Below, piece by piece: positions 18,169-27,114 of a stretch of DNA of 64,000 nt (position 1 is its first letter; every line of letters begins with the position of its first letter). Both the position numbers and the translations under genes were made by a program. This DNA is from JAJTHC01 sp044348005 (lineage in GTDB: Bacteria; Cyanobacteriota; Vampirovibrionia; Vampirovibrionales; JAJTHC01), in assembly GCA_044348005.1 (NCBI GenBank), contig JBIKTR010000001.1, positions 62,001 through 126,000 on the forward strand, in the 5' to 3' direction. A model generated the notes under the pieces. It did no database searches. It saw nothing but the letters and a program-made list of their open reading frames with translations, and was not told the origin of the DNA.

Positions 18169-18822
18169 ATGCCAAACAATCGGCGGCCCTTAAAAATAAG
18201 AGATTTAACTATTGCCAATCAAGTGGCTAAGTTCCTTAGTCAACAGAATATAACCCCAAACCAAATTTCTTTATTAAGTACGTTTTTTGCCGTTTTAGGT
18301 GGATTCTGCTTTTGGCAGATTCATGTGCATTTAGAGAACGTTTTTCAAGAAAGCCTCTACTTTGTGGGTGTTGCTTGCTTTATCCAATTAAGATTGCTCT
18401 GTAATTTGCTCGATGGCATGGTGGCGATTGAAGGAGGCAAAACCACTCAATCGGGCGAACTTTATAACGATATTCCCGATCGGATCTCCGATGCGATTTT
18501 CTTTATTATGGCAGGCTATGCGGTGAATACGGTGTCTTGGAATAGAGAACTCGGTTACTTGACGGCGATTTTGGTTGTTTTAACGGCGTATATCCGATTT
18601 TTAGGGGCTTCTATGAAGGCACCTATGAATTTTCAAGGGCCTATGGCAAAGCAACATCGCATGGCGGCGTTGACGATTGCTAGTTTAGTGAGTGCGATTG
18701 AAGTCTTTTTCTTTGACGCTCATTACTTTTTGACCTTTGCCTTAATCCTGATTGCCTTAGGCTCTGTGCTAACGTGTTGGAATCGTATCAAAGCGATTTA
18801 TGACTTTGTGGAGGCTCAATAA
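18169..18822 (+). CDS. CDP-alcohol phosphatidyltransferase family protein
   Basis: A 217-residue membrane enzyme of the CDP-alcohol phosphatidyltransferase superfamily, with about six hydrophobic helices. The signature DGxxAR...GxxxDxxxD is altered: D82-G83-M-V-A-I, with Ile in place of Arg, and GELYNDIPD (Asn100-Asp101 and Asp104). This variant form resembles E. coli YnbA-type proteins. The next gene is a CdsA/YnbB-like CDP-diacylglycerol synthase and then a PlsC-like acyltransferase, so the three probably make one phospholipid. The alcohol acceptor is unknown. Fourteen bases separate it from the response regulator. Confidence 0.82.
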   Translation: MPNNRRPLKIRDLTIANQVAKFLSQQNITPNQISLLSTFFAVLGGFCFWQIHVHLENVFQESLYFVGVACFIQLRLLCNLLDGMVAIEGGKTTQSGELYNDIPDRISDAIFFIMAGYAVNTVSWNRELGYLTAILVVLTAYIRFLGASMKAPMNFQGPMAKQHRMAALTIASLVSAIEVFFFDAHYFLTFALILIALGSVLTCWNRIKAIYDFVEAQ

Positions 18823-18824
18823 AG

Positions 18825-19763
18825 GTGCGTGTCGAAAGTCCTGTTGCCTACGTTGGTTTGGCGGTTTTGCTTGTCTTGATTGTGGCATCTATCGTGACCT
18901 TTATCATCAAAAAGCAGCAAGGGCATTCCCTTTCAACACAAGCCGTCGAACTCGATCAACGCATTCGTTCTTGGTGGTGGATGATGACCCTTTTATTTGG
19001 GTGCCTATTTCTCGGAAAATTAGCCAGCATTACCTTATTTATGTTCATTAGTTATTTGGCACTTAAAGAGTTTTTTTCAACCGTACCCACACAGCACGTT
19101 GATCGTTCTGTTTTGTTTTGGGCATATTTAAGCATACCCTTGCAGTATTATTGGGTATACACGGCGTGGTATGGAATGTTTTTGGTCTTCATCCCCGTGT
19201 ATGTCTTCTTACTTTTGCCGTTTCGTCGCGTGCTGACCCAAAAAGCCGAAGGTTTTACGCAAGCCATGGGGATTATTCACTGGGGGGTGATGTTGAGTGT
19301 TTTTTGCTTGAGCCATATTGCTTTTTTGCTACAAGTAGATACTCATTCAACTGCTTCAAGCGGAAGCTCCCTCGTCTTATTACTTTTATTGACGACTCAA
19401 TTTAATGATATTGCTCAATATATCTGTGGTAAAACCTTTGGCAAGCATAAGATTATTCCTCAAATAAGCCCGAACAAAACATGGGAAGGCTTTATCGGGG
19501 GCGTTATTTGTACAACGATACTTACCAGTCAATTGGCTCCTTTATTGAGTCCTTTTAGTTTTTCACAAAGTCTTATTTTAGGATTGATTATTAGTTCGAT
19601 GGGCTTTGTGGGAGATGTGGTAATGTCTGCCGTGAAGCGAGACTTGGGGATTAAGGACTACAGCCAGCTCATCCCAGGTCATGGAGGCATTTTAGATCGT
19701 TGTGATAGCTTGATTTATACCGCCCCGCTCTTCTTCCATTATTATGCATATCTGTACTACTGA
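18825..19763 (+). CDS. Phosphatidate cytidylyltransferase (YnbB-like, second CdsA)
   Basis: A 312-residue integral membrane protein with about eight helices and the CdsA signature near the C-terminus: SPNKTWEGFIGG, then GDVVMSAVKRDLGIKD, PGHGGILDRCDS. It makes CDP-diacylglycerol from phosphatidate and CTP. It starts with GTG two bases after the previous stop, with GAGG just upstream, so the two genes are translationally linked. A conventional cdsA lies at 38893-39849, so this copy is likely dedicated to the local pathway. Confidence 0.88.
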   Translation: MRVESPVAYVGLAVLLVLIVASIVTFIIKKQQGHSLSTQAVELDQRIRSWWWMMTLLFGCLFLGKLASITLFMFISYLALKEFFSTVPTQHVDRSVLFWAYLSIPLQYYWVYTAWYGMFLVFIPVYVFLLLPFRRVLTQKAEGFTQAMGIIHWGVMLSVFCLSHIAFLLQVDTHSTASSGSSLVLLLLLTTQFNDIAQYICGKTFGKHKIIPQISPNKTWEGFIGGVICTTILTSQLAPLLSPFSFSQSLILGLIISSMGFVGDVVMSAVKRDLGIKDYSQLIPGHGGILDRCDSLIYTAPLFFHYYAYLYY

Positions 19764-19880
19764 TACCAATTCCCATTTTAAATAGCGTCTGGCGTCTTCG
19801 TTGTCGCTATGATTCTCGATGTGCTTATGTACGTTTGTGTACACCTCACACATCTGCGAGTCTAGGCTCCTAGAATCCAC
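19762..19880 (-). repeat. Dispersed repeat R1, copy a
   Basis: Intergenic element in reverse orientation relative to copy c at 30490. Shared identical blocks are TCTAGGCTCCTAGAAT (19861-19876; reverse complement at 30498-30513) and TCTTCGTTGTCGCTA (19795-19809; reverse complement at 30565-30579). It carries the small palindrome TCTAGG-CT-CCTAGA and begins with ATACCAATTC. Confidence 0.7.
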
Positions 19881-19925
19881 CTATACGCTTTTCAAACTGT
19901 GAACTGGTATAAAATGAAGTGACTT

Positions 19926-20585
19926 ATGAAAAAATCCTTGTACAAACTACTGTTTTTTGCCTTGTGGATGAAGCCCCTTGCCTTTATTCTAATAGGCTTA
20001 AACATCGTTAGGGTGGGGACACTGCCGACTGAAGGACCTTCAGTGGTCATTGCGAACCACAATAGCCATTTAGACGCCTTGATTTTAATGAGCCTGTATC
20101 CTTTACGCATCATAAATCAAGTGCGACCTGTCGCCGCAGCGGACTACTTCTTTAAGAACAAGTATCTTAAATGGTTCGCCACCCGTTGTTTAGATATTGT
20201 CCCGATTGATCGTCAGAATAGTAAATTAAATGAAACCTTTGAAATCTGTAATACCGCTTTAAATAATGGGCAAATTCTCTTGCTCTTTCCTGAAGGGAGT
20301 CGTGGCAATCCCGAAGAACTGGGAAAGATCAAGAAAGGTCTCTTCTATATGTTGAAAGTTCGTGCTGATCTCACTCGCTTAAAAATTGTCCCGGTGTTTA
20401 TGTATGGATTGGGCAAGGCTCTGCCTAGGGGAGAAGCCTTATTGGTTCCCTTTAATGTGGATGTGATTATCGGCAAAGCGCTTGTTTTCCCTGAAACGTC
20501 TAAAGACTTTGTTCACGCCATTGGGCAAACCTTTCAAGACTTACAAAGCTATTGTTTACATAAAGGGGTTTTTCAAGAAAAATAA
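19926..20585 (+). CDS. plsC: Lysophospholipid (1-acylglycerol-3-phosphate) acyltransferase
   Basis: A 219-residue PlsC-family enzyme that adds an acyl chain to lysophosphatidate. The catalytic HxxxxD motif is NHNSHLD (around residue 49) and the substrate-binding FPEGSRG motif follows near residue 124. A hydrophobic stretch at about 6-30 anchors it in the membrane. It lies 162 bases after the second CdsA gene, with repeat R1a between them. It completes a set that could make phosphatidate, activate it and attach a head group. Confidence 0.88.
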   Translation: MKKSLYKLLFFALWMKPLAFILIGLNIVRVGTLPTEGPSVVIANHNSHLDALILMSLYPLRIINQVRPVAAADYFFKNKYLKWFATRCLDIVPIDRQNSKLNETFEICNTALNNGQILLLFPEGSRGNPEELGKIKKGLFYMLKVRADLTRLKIVPVFMYGLGKALPRGEALLVPFNVDVIIGKALVFPETSKDFVHAIGQTFQDLQSYCLHKGVFQEK

Positions 20586-20665
20586 AAAACGTAAATCCTT
20601 GCCCCATCATATTTTTTAGTGTACACTAAGGGTAACACATACACATTTTAGGGACCCCCCCATAT

Positions 20666-21592
20666 ATGCCTGAAGCTTCTTCCCCCTCTTCTCAACAGAT
20701 GCCTGTCGCGTCTGGGCCGCACAAAGTGCATAGCCCTGGTCCTTCTCCGCCTAAATCCACCGAATTCCCTGTGCAAAAAGGAGGGCGATCAGCGGTTTCC
20801 CCCACTGAACAAAAACGCCAAGCCAATTCAAAAATAGACACGCCTCAAGCGTCTTTGCCTCAAGCCATGCCCACACTACCCCCCAGGCAAGGGGCGTCTT
20901 TCTTGGAATCGGTGCGTGAAAGCCAGCAAAACTTTCGTTCCGATTCTCGCATTAAGCAATATGAAAAACCCTTGCTCACCGTGGATGTCAACGTGTTCAC
21001 CATTTGCGACGGCAAATTGAAGATCCTACTGGTGCAACGTAAGGCCGAACCGTATCACAATATGTGGTCGATACCGGGGGGGTTCATGAACATCGGGGAA
21101 ACGCTCGATGAAGCCGCCAATCGTCGCTTGTTTGACCGAACAGGGGTGAAGGAAATCTACCTAGAACAGCTGTCTACCTTTGGCGAACCGCGTCGCGATC
21201 CACGCTCTCGAGTCATTACGGTCGCCTATATTGCTTTAGTCGCCTCGCATCGCTTGCAGTTGGATGTTCACGCCAATGAAGAAACCCGCTGGTTTGATGT
21301 CAGCAACCTGCCACCTTTGGCGTTTGACCACCGCATTATTGTGGATGTTGCCATTAACCGCCTGCGTGAACGCTTAGATATTTCAGGCTTGGCGTTTCAA
21401 TTATTAAGTGAAAAGTTTACGTTGACGGAACTTCAACGGATTTACGAAACCATTTTGGGCAAAAAGCTTGATAAACGTAACTTCCGCAAGAAAATTTTGA
21501 CCCTCGACACCGTGCAAGAACTCCAAGGCGAAACAAAAATGGAAGGGTTTCATCGCCCTGCCCAGCTCTATGCCGTCAAACGTCTCGCCTAA
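20666..21592 (+). CDS. NrtR-like Nudix regulator with degenerate Nudix box
   Basis: A 308-residue protein: a disordered Pro/Ser/Gln-rich leader (1-95), a Nudix fold (about 100-225) and a C-terminal winged-helix-like domain (about 235-300). This is the layout of NrtR-type regulators, which sense ADP-ribose and control NAD-related genes. The Nudix box starts at G139 with E145 intact, but the catalytic R-E-U-x-E-E part reads R153-R-L-F-D-R158, so the metal-binding glutamates are lost and hydrolysis is unlikely. The long leader is unusual for this family. No NAD gene is adjacent. Confidence 0.75.
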   Translation: MPEASSPSSQQMPVASGPHKVHSPGPSPPKSTEFPVQKGGRSAVSPTEQKRQANSKIDTPQASLPQAMPTLPPRQGASFLESVRESQQNFRSDSRIKQYEKPLLTVDVNVFTICDGKLKILLVQRKAEPYHNMWSIPGGFMNIGETLDEAANRRLFDRTGVKEIYLEQLSTFGEPRRDPRSRVITVAYIALVASHRLQLDVHANEETRWFDVSNLPPLAFDHRIIVDVAINRLRERLDISGLAFQLLSEKFTLTELQRIYETILGKKLDKRNFRKKILTLDTVQELQGETKMEGFHRPAQLYAVKRLA

Positions 21593-21693
21593 CGGTTGTG
21601 TAACACTTGAAATGGGAAAGTCTGCATGAACGACATGTTTCTGTTAAAGTAGAACATGCCCTTATTCAACAATCTAAAAAAAGGCGTGGACGC

Positions 21694-23103
21694 ATGGCAA
21701 AAACAGATTTTCAAAAACAGCAAGAAAAAGGCTTTACGCTGGATTATTACGACCCTTCTAAACTGCCTGTTTTAGCGGTGGTGGGGCGCCCCAATGTGGG
21801 GAAATCCACCTTGATCAACCGTCTGCTTGGCGGACGCAAAACCATCGTCGACGATCAACCAGGGGTCACCCGCGATCGTTCCTACCACCCTGTCGAATGG
21901 TGTGGCACCTCTTTTTTGCTGATGGACACAGGCGGTGTCCACATCGATGCCAACGATCCTTTCCACACCTACATTAACAGTCAAGTCAAACTCGCCATTG
22001 AAGAAGCGGATGTGCTCATTTTCCTTACAGACGCCCAAACAGGCATTACGGATGATGACCTGCGTCTGGCCAAATGGATCCGTCAATCCGGCAAGCCGTG
22101 CATCGTGGCCGTCAATAAAATTGATCGTATTGAACAAAACGCGCTGACCTTTGATTTTTACCAGTTGGGTTTGGGAGAACCCCTCGGTATTTCGGCGATT
22201 CAAGGGTCAACTACGGTTGGGGATTTATTAGATGACTGTGTTCAGCGCTTTCCCCTTCACAAGGGGCAGTACTTGATGGAAAGCACTGAGCAACCCTTGC
22301 GACTGGCGTTAATCGGACGCCCCAATGTGGGTAAAAGTAGCTTGCTCAATGCCATTGTGGGGCATAACCGTACGATCGTTAGTGACATTTCTGGCACGAC
22401 ACGAGATGCCATTGATATTCCCTTTGACTTTCACGGCAAGCCCTTTATTTTGGTGGATACCGCCGGTATTCGTCGTAAAACAAAAGTCGATTATGGCGTC
22501 GAACTCTTTAGTGTGGATCGATCCGTTGACACCATTCGCCAAGCCGATGTGGGGGTTTTGTTGCTCGATGCTGAAGAAGGCATCACCGAACAAGACAAAC
22601 GCATCATGCAAAAAGTGGTTGAAGCAGGCAAAGGCTTGGTGATTGCCATTAACAAGTGGGATTTAGTGCCTGAAAAAAACCCCAGTTCCACCCAAAAATA
22701 CAAGAAAATGATTTTGGCAGATGTCCCCAGTATTGCCTTTGCCCCGATGGTCTTTATTTCCGCGACTGAACAGCAACGGGTGCATAAGGTCTTGGAGCTG
22801 GCGCAAGAATGCTTCACCAACGCTCAGCGACGCATTAGCACAGGCACCTTGAACCAAGTCTTGCAAGATGCGATGCGTCAAAACTTGCCGCCGACCGTGA
22901 AAAACAAAAAACTGCGAGTGCTTTACGCCACGCAGGTGTCGACCTGTCCGCCGACCTTTGTCTTATTTTGTAACGATCCTAGTCTAATGAAAGAAACGTA
23001 CAAGCGATACATCGAACGCAAGTTGCGTGAAGCGATTGAGCTAACAGGCACCCCGATCCGTATTTTCTTGCGCGAACGAAGCGAAAAACGCACCCGTCGC
23101 TAA
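21694..23103 (+). CDS. der: Ribosome-assembly GTPase Der (EngA)
   Basis: A 469-residue GTPase with two tandem G domains, each with GRPNVGKS(T/S), DTxG and NKxD motifs, followed by a KH-like domain, the signature of Der/EngA, which acts in 50S subunit assembly. I use the ATG at 21694 (MAKTDFQ) with AAGGCG upstream; an upstream in-frame TTG at 21607 would add 29 residues without family support. The final residues are strongly basic. Confidence 0.96.
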   Translation: MAKTDFQKQQEKGFTLDYYDPSKLPVLAVVGRPNVGKSTLINRLLGGRKTIVDDQPGVTRDRSYHPVEWCGTSFLLMDTGGVHIDANDPFHTYINSQVKLAIEEADVLIFLTDAQTGITDDDLRLAKWIRQSGKPCIVAVNKIDRIEQNALTFDFYQLGLGEPLGISAIQGSTTVGDLLDDCVQRFPLHKGQYLMESTEQPLRLALIGRPNVGKSSLLNAIVGHNRTIVSDISGTTRDAIDIPFDFHGKPFILVDTAGIRRKTKVDYGVELFSVDRSVDTIRQADVGVLLLDAEEGITEQDKRIMQKVVEAGKGLVIAINKWDLVPEKNPSSTQKYKKMILADVPSIAFAPMVFISATEQQRVHKVLELAQECFTNAQRRISTGTLNQVLQDAMRQNLPPTVKNKKLRVLYATQVSTCPPTFVLFCNDPSLMKETYKRYIERKLREAIELTGTPIRIFLRERSEKRTRR

Positions 23104-23159
23104 GTATATGGTTTCGTATGATTGTGAAGATGTTCGGGGTATAATATTAGGAAGGAGAG

Positions 23160-23330
23160 GTTGGGAGAGGAAACCAACGGTTTTCTTTCCCAAGAGAAAA
23201 AGCTTGCTTTTTCCACCATGGTGGGGTGAGGGCTTCAGGATGCCCCGTCAGAGCTGGTGTTTCCCTCCTCCTAGCGTAGCCCGCCATAGGCGAGGCGTGC
23301 TCCCTAAGGGAGGAGGGACAAGACAAATTA
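23160..23330. repeat. G/C-rich intergenic repeat-like stretch
   Basis: The convergent gap after der holds purine/pyrimidine-rich inverted elements: CCACCATGGTGG (23212-23223), then GGGTGAGGGCTTCAGGATGCC, which resembles the GGGTGAGGGTCCTGAGATGCC stretch at 37455-37475, and CCCTCCTCC facing GGAGGAGGG (about 23262-23318). It is probably a degenerate member of the R2 repeat group. Confidence 0.45.
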
Positions 23331-23359
23331 GACTTTTGCAGAGCCTTCTATAGAAGTCG

Positions 23360-24202
23360 CTATCTCAACAAGCCCAAGGCTTCTTCAAGCAACGCCTTGT
23401 TTTGCTGAATCATTTTGGTGCTAATACTCATTAAGTTCTTGGCTTGCTGAAGGTTGTCGACTTGATCTTTTAAAGAAACATTGGAAAGCTCTACAAGTCC
23501 ACTACGGATTTCACCCGTGCCTTCAATAGGTTCGCCACTCATTTCAGAAGGGAGAAACTCTAACATACCCACTTGGCTTAAGCCTGAAGGGTTGGGGAAG
23601 TTGCTTAAGGCGATTTTGTATAAAGGCACCGTTTCTTTGCCTTCTTTAGCGACACCGACGACGGTGCCGTCACTGCGGATTTTGTACTCGTCGTACTTAC
23701 CAAAAAACTTGCCATTGGTGGGGTCTACCCACATGACGATTTCGGTGGTGGGGATATGCCCCGTCCCGCCACGGGCTTGATTCGGGTTTAAGGCCACATC
23801 CACTTGGCCGTTGGTGGAATCCATGGTGTTTAGGGGCTTTCCGCTTTCATCTAGCAAAAAGCCTTGTACCGTATTGCCAGCTTCATTCACCAGCACCCCT
23901 TCGCCGTTAAACTTAAAGTCCCCTGTTCGGGTGTAGCGTAACTCGCCTTCTTTGTTGCGCACGCTAAACCATCCATTGCCTTCAATCATCAGATTGGTGG
24001 GGCCTTTACCAGGGTGAGATTTACCTTGATCATTGCGAAAGCTTCCTTCATCGGCTTGTACGCCATAAATAAAATCGGCAAAACGCACATTTTTTTGACG
24101 ATAGCCGGGGGTATAGATGTTGCCTAAATTGGCTGAAGTGGCTTCCATCCAAGCACGCGCGGCACGGTTATTGTTGACGGCCATAATGTAAGGATCAAAC
24201 AT
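23360..24202 (-). CDS. Flagellar rod/hook protein (FlgF/FlgG-like)
   Basis: A 280-residue protein starting at MFDPYIMAVNNN with AAAGGAAA upstream. The N-terminal helix and ANLGNIYTPGYRQ match the ANNLANxxTxGFK motif of flagellar axial proteins. The middle has the characteristic GNGWFSVRNKEGELRYTRTGDF. The C-terminal helix (EIRSGLVELSNVSLKDQVDNLQ) matches the conserved end of FlgE/FlgF/FlgG. Length favours FlgF or FlgG over hook protein FlgE. Upstream on the same strand are the fliK-like gene and fliJ. Confidence 0.85.
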   Translation of the reverse strand: MFDPYIMAVNNNRAARAWMEATSANLGNIYTPGYRQKNVRFADFIYGVQADEGSFRNDQGKSHPGKGPTNLMIEGNGWFSVRNKEGELRYTRTGDFKFNGEGVLVNEAGNTVQGFLLDESGKPLNTMDSTNGQVDVALNPNQARGGTGHIPTTEIVMWVDPTNGKFFGKYDEYKIRSDGTVVGVAKEGKETVPLYKIALSNFPNPSGLSQVGMLEFLPSEMSGEPIEGTGEIRSGLVELSNVSLKDQVDNLQQAKNLMSISTKMIQQNKALLEEALGLLR

Positions 24203-24310
24203 CGGGGTTGTTTCCTTTCGAGTTTTAGTGATGGCGGGTTGAATGGCAACACGCCTTGTTGCACTACTTCTTTCATCGGAAGCGCCTGCTCCATCGTTCA
24301 ACGCCCTCCA

Positions 24311-25324
24311 CTACTTGGAGGCTTTTTTGGACTTGGCCTGCTGTTTCGGTTTTTTGGGCGTTTCGTGTTCTGGACGGGCTTCAATGGCTTCAATCAGGGG
24401 CGGATCCTTCACGACGGCTGATGCCCCTTCCACGTGGAGGGTTTTCACCGGCAACTTACGGGCATGCAAAGACGCTTGCAAGGCGTTGAGTTGTTGTTGC
24501 ACCTGCTTAATTTTTTCAGTAGAAGCGTCGTTGATTAAAAAGGTTGCGCTCACGCCGTCTGGCTTAAGACTAAGAACCACACTGGTGTCCGCATCTACAT
24601 CCACCCGAAAGGGCTTGCCTTTTTTATGGGCTTCTTCCATTTGAATCTGCAAAAACTTTAAAAACGCCATGCGTTCTGTGGGGGTAGGGGCCTTGCCAGA
24701 ACCTGTTTCACTTAAAGATTCTGGGGCAAAAGGGTTTGAAAAGGAGTTGAAAAGCGGATGCCCTGCTTCAAGACCCTTTGATTTTTGTACCCCTTTTATG
24801 TCCTGTGGATCCACGTTGGGCGCCCCTTGTTGGCTCCATTGCTGGAACCATTGTTGAAGCCAAGGGTGTTGATCCACCCGTAAAGAATCCAGAGAAGTAG
24901 AAGCGTTTAACGCCTTGACTTCAGTGCTTTCCACCGCTTGGGTAGGGTGAAGTTCTTGAAGGGATTGAACGGCTTTGAGCGTATTTTCAAATGTCGTTTT
25001 GGGCCTTAAAACGGGGGCGGTTTGCACGGAAGTGCTTTCTTGGGAAGAGGGCTTCGGCGTCTTAGACGCGTTGCGTTTAGGGGTGACGCCTGTTTTTGAA
25101 GCGCTCGTTTGAAGGGGTTCCGTCTGTTCAGAGCCTTGATTAAGGGCGTCGCCTTGAGCGTCCATTGCGATTTGCCACGGGTCAAACGTTTCTAAAAACG
25201 CATTGAGATTTTCAAGCATCAGTAGGCTCATCAAAGACGCCCCCCCCTGTTGATGGGCGTGCCAAGACGCCTTGCCTTGGGGGACGTAAGAAAGCATAGC
25301 TAAATTGGCGAAGTTAAAGTTCAC
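24311..25324 (-). CDS. FliK-like flagellar hook-length control protein
   Basis: A 337-residue, low-complexity Gln/Ser/Thr/Pro-rich protein with a compact segment at about 230-310 (FRVDVDADTSVVLSLKPDGV, ASLHARKLPVKTLHVE) that resembles the C-terminal domain of FliK. FliK sets hook length and switches export substrate. Position between fliJ and a rod/hook gene supports the call. Sequence conservation in FliK is weak, so this is context-based. A G(8) tract (plus-strand C run 25240-25247) encodes Gly-Gly near codon 27. The tail is Lys-rich. Confidence 0.6.
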   Translation of the reverse strand: MNFNFANLAMLSYVPQGKASWHAHQQGGASLMSLLMLENLNAFLETFDPWQIAMDAQGDALNQGSEQTEPLQTSASKTGVTPKRNASKTPKPSSQESTSVQTAPVLRPKTTFENTLKAVQSLQELHPTQAVESTEVKALNASTSLDSLRVDQHPWLQQWFQQWSQQGAPNVDPQDIKGVQKSKGLEAGHPLFNSFSNPFAPESLSETGSGKAPTPTERMAFLKFLQIQMEEAHKKGKPFRVDVDADTSVVLSLKPDGVSATFLINDASTEKIKQVQQQLNALQASLHARKLPVKTLHVEGASAVVKDPPLIEAIEARPEHETPKKPKQQAKSKKASK

Positions 25325-25388
25325 AAGTCGTGCCCCTTACCGTGGTCACATAAAACGAACGGGTCTGGCTTCCACCAAAGCAAACGCC

Positions 25389-25865
25389 TTAGAAGGATTC
25401 ATCCCCTTCGCCTAAATCCACCGCCTCTTGAGCCGACTCCACCATTTGCCTGAAATAACGTTGGCTGGCCACTTCATCCAACAGTTTCATTTCCGCTTGA
25501 TTTTCTTCTGCAAGCCACTCTTCTTTCGCCCGTTCACGATGCTTTTCAAGCGCTTCAAGTTCCTGTCGACAAATTGCCAGTGTGGCTTCTTCTTCTTTTA
25601 AAATGCGCTGTACTTCTTCAAGTTCTGTTTTAATCTCCACAATTTGTTCCGCATAGCGAATAAGTAGCTTGTCGATGTTGTCTAACATCATGGGGTTGGC
25701 AGTTTTTCTTTGGTGCCGAACGTCTTCACGTTCAGCCACTTTGGCATCTAGCCGTACTTGCACTTTTCGCACGGCATTTTGCGCGTCATTAACGACTTGT
25801 TCTTGCTCTTTTTTCTTACGTTCACGCAAGTTATAAATGTTTTGTAAGCGGTATCTGAAAGGCAT
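25389..25865 (-). CDS. fliJ: Flagellar export chaperone FliJ
   Basis: A 158-residue all-helical protein with long coiled coils rich in Glu, Arg, Lys and Leu. The start MPFRYRLQNIYNLRERKKKEQEQ and the end (RAKEEWLAEENQAEMKLLDEVASQRYF) fit the FliJ pattern, a stalk of the flagellar export ATPase. Its start codon lies 35 bases inside the upstream DUF1537 kinase gene, in another frame, so translation is probably coupled. The fliI ATPase gene is not in the window. Confidence 0.85.
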   Translation of the reverse strand: MPFRYRLQNIYNLRERKKKEQEQVVNDAQNAVRKVQVRLDAKVAEREDVRHQRKTANPMMLDNIDKLLIRYAEQIVEIKTELEEVQRILKEEEATLAICRQELEALEKHRERAKEEWLAEENQAEMKLLDEVASQRYFRQMVESAQEAVDLGEGDESF

Positions 25866-27039
25866 CTGAAAGTTCTTTCACCAGTTCAAGCAGTAAGTTG
25901 GCTTTCCCCATATTACCTGATTTAAGCACCCAATAACGAAAATCGGAGGGTTCTTCATCCGCTTGCCATAGCGAACAAGTGGCACTTAAGGCTCGCACCC
26001 ATTGAAGTTGAGAGACTTGGGCGCGGGCCAAAACCACTTGAGCGGTGCTTCCCCCGCATAGAATCGTCACCGTATGTCGCTTCTTCAAAAAGGCCTCCAC
26101 CTGTTGTTCAAGGTGTGAACGCCAATTCAACGCCTTTGGCCAGCGGGCCGTATTCAGTACCGCTATTTCAGGGAACTGGGCATGAAGCAAGTCTAACTGT
26201 TGCCACGTGGTGGGGTTCAGGCTCCCGCTCATGATTTGAAGGCTAAAGCGCGGTTCGTTTTGTTCGTGAAGAGGCGTATGAATCGCTGGGGGCAAGGCAT
26301 GGAACGCGTTCAGGGGCGCCTTGTTTGGCGGAATTAAGCCGTGTTCGTGCAAGGCTTGTAAAAAGCCGGCTGAACCCATACATAAGGGCGTTTGTTTTAA
26401 AGAAGCCACCTGTTGAGCCAGTTGTGCTAAGTCGGCGGGGGTGGCGACATCAGGCACGACGATCCAAGGGGTGGGGGCGTTTTGCGGGGCACTTGCTTCA
26501 ATTTCGGCGAGTTGAATGTTGGGGCCTATTTTCAGTTGAATGTGTCGATTCAAGGCCTGCGCTTGCTGTTGCAGTAAAACGCAAACGTTGGATTCTGAGA
26601 GGGGGTGTTCTGGATCGTCTTTGAGCGAGGTTTCTTGTAAGCGTACGCCATGCAAGTAGGCGATCCCGTTGTGAAGGGTGCGTCCTTCTTGGGGGAAGGC
26701 GGGGCAGAGTAAGACAAAGGGAACATCTAAGGCATCCACCCCCGCCAATGCCATCGCCACGGCATCGCTTCGCCAGGTGGAATCCACTTTAAAATAGGGC
26801 AGTGCTTCGTTGTGAAGGAGTCCTTCTAATGCTTTTTTCGTCACATCATAGCTGGCTTGGGGTGTTTGACTCGCACGAGTCCCAAGATTTACACTGTAAG
26901 CCACAGTCGCTTGCGGAGAGGCAGGAACATTCAAACACAAGCAAACCGCTCGCCCTTGAACACCTAGGACGGTCGCACATTCGGCGGCACCTGTGAGGTC
27001 ATCGGCTAAAATCCATGTGCTTGGGGTTGTTTCATCCAC
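25831..27039 (-). CDS. Four-carbon acid sugar kinase family protein (DUF1537)
   Basis: A 402-residue protein with the N-terminal signature of the OtnK/DtnK-type kinases: ADDLTGAAECATVLG, then YFKVDSTWRSD, then CPAFPQEGRTLHNGIAYLHGVRL and DPEHPLSES. The C-terminal nucleotide-binding half has an ILCGGSTA-type glycine loop. Known members phosphorylate tetronates and related acid sugars. The usual partner genes (dehydrogenase, aldolase) are absent; instead it overlaps fliJ. Role here unknown. Confidence 0.82.
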   Translation of the reverse strand: MDETTPSTWILADDLTGAAECATVLGVQGRAVCLCLNVPASPQATVAYSVNLGTRASQTPQASYDVTKKALEGLLHNEALPYFKVDSTWRSDAVAMALAGVDALDVPFVLLCPAFPQEGRTLHNGIAYLHGVRLQETSLKDDPEHPLSESNVCVLLQQQAQALNRHIQLKIGPNIQLAEIEASAPQNAPTPWIVVPDVATPADLAQLAQQVASLKQTPLCMGSAGFLQALHEHGLIPPNKAPLNAFHALPPAIHTPLHEQNEPRFSLQIMSGSLNPTTWQQLDLLHAQFPEIAVLNTARWPKALNWRSHLEQQVEAFLKKRHTVTILCGGSTAQVVLARAQVSQLQWVRALSATCSLWQADEEPSDFRYWVLKSGNMGKANLLLELVKELSDAFQIPLTKHL

Positions 27040-27114
27040 TCTATTGGGCCTCTATGTAAACGCTTCAGCACGGCCAACGCGTTACAGGTGATGCTTTGTG
27101 ACTAGGCACCACGC

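Noticed and set aside
21607..21693. Longer Der start at TTG 21607
   Set aside because: Adds 29 residues unlike other Der proteins; ATG 21694 has a good ribosome site.
24239..24644. Plus-strand frames opposite the flagellar genes
   Set aside because: Shadows of the fliK-like gene with no independent support.
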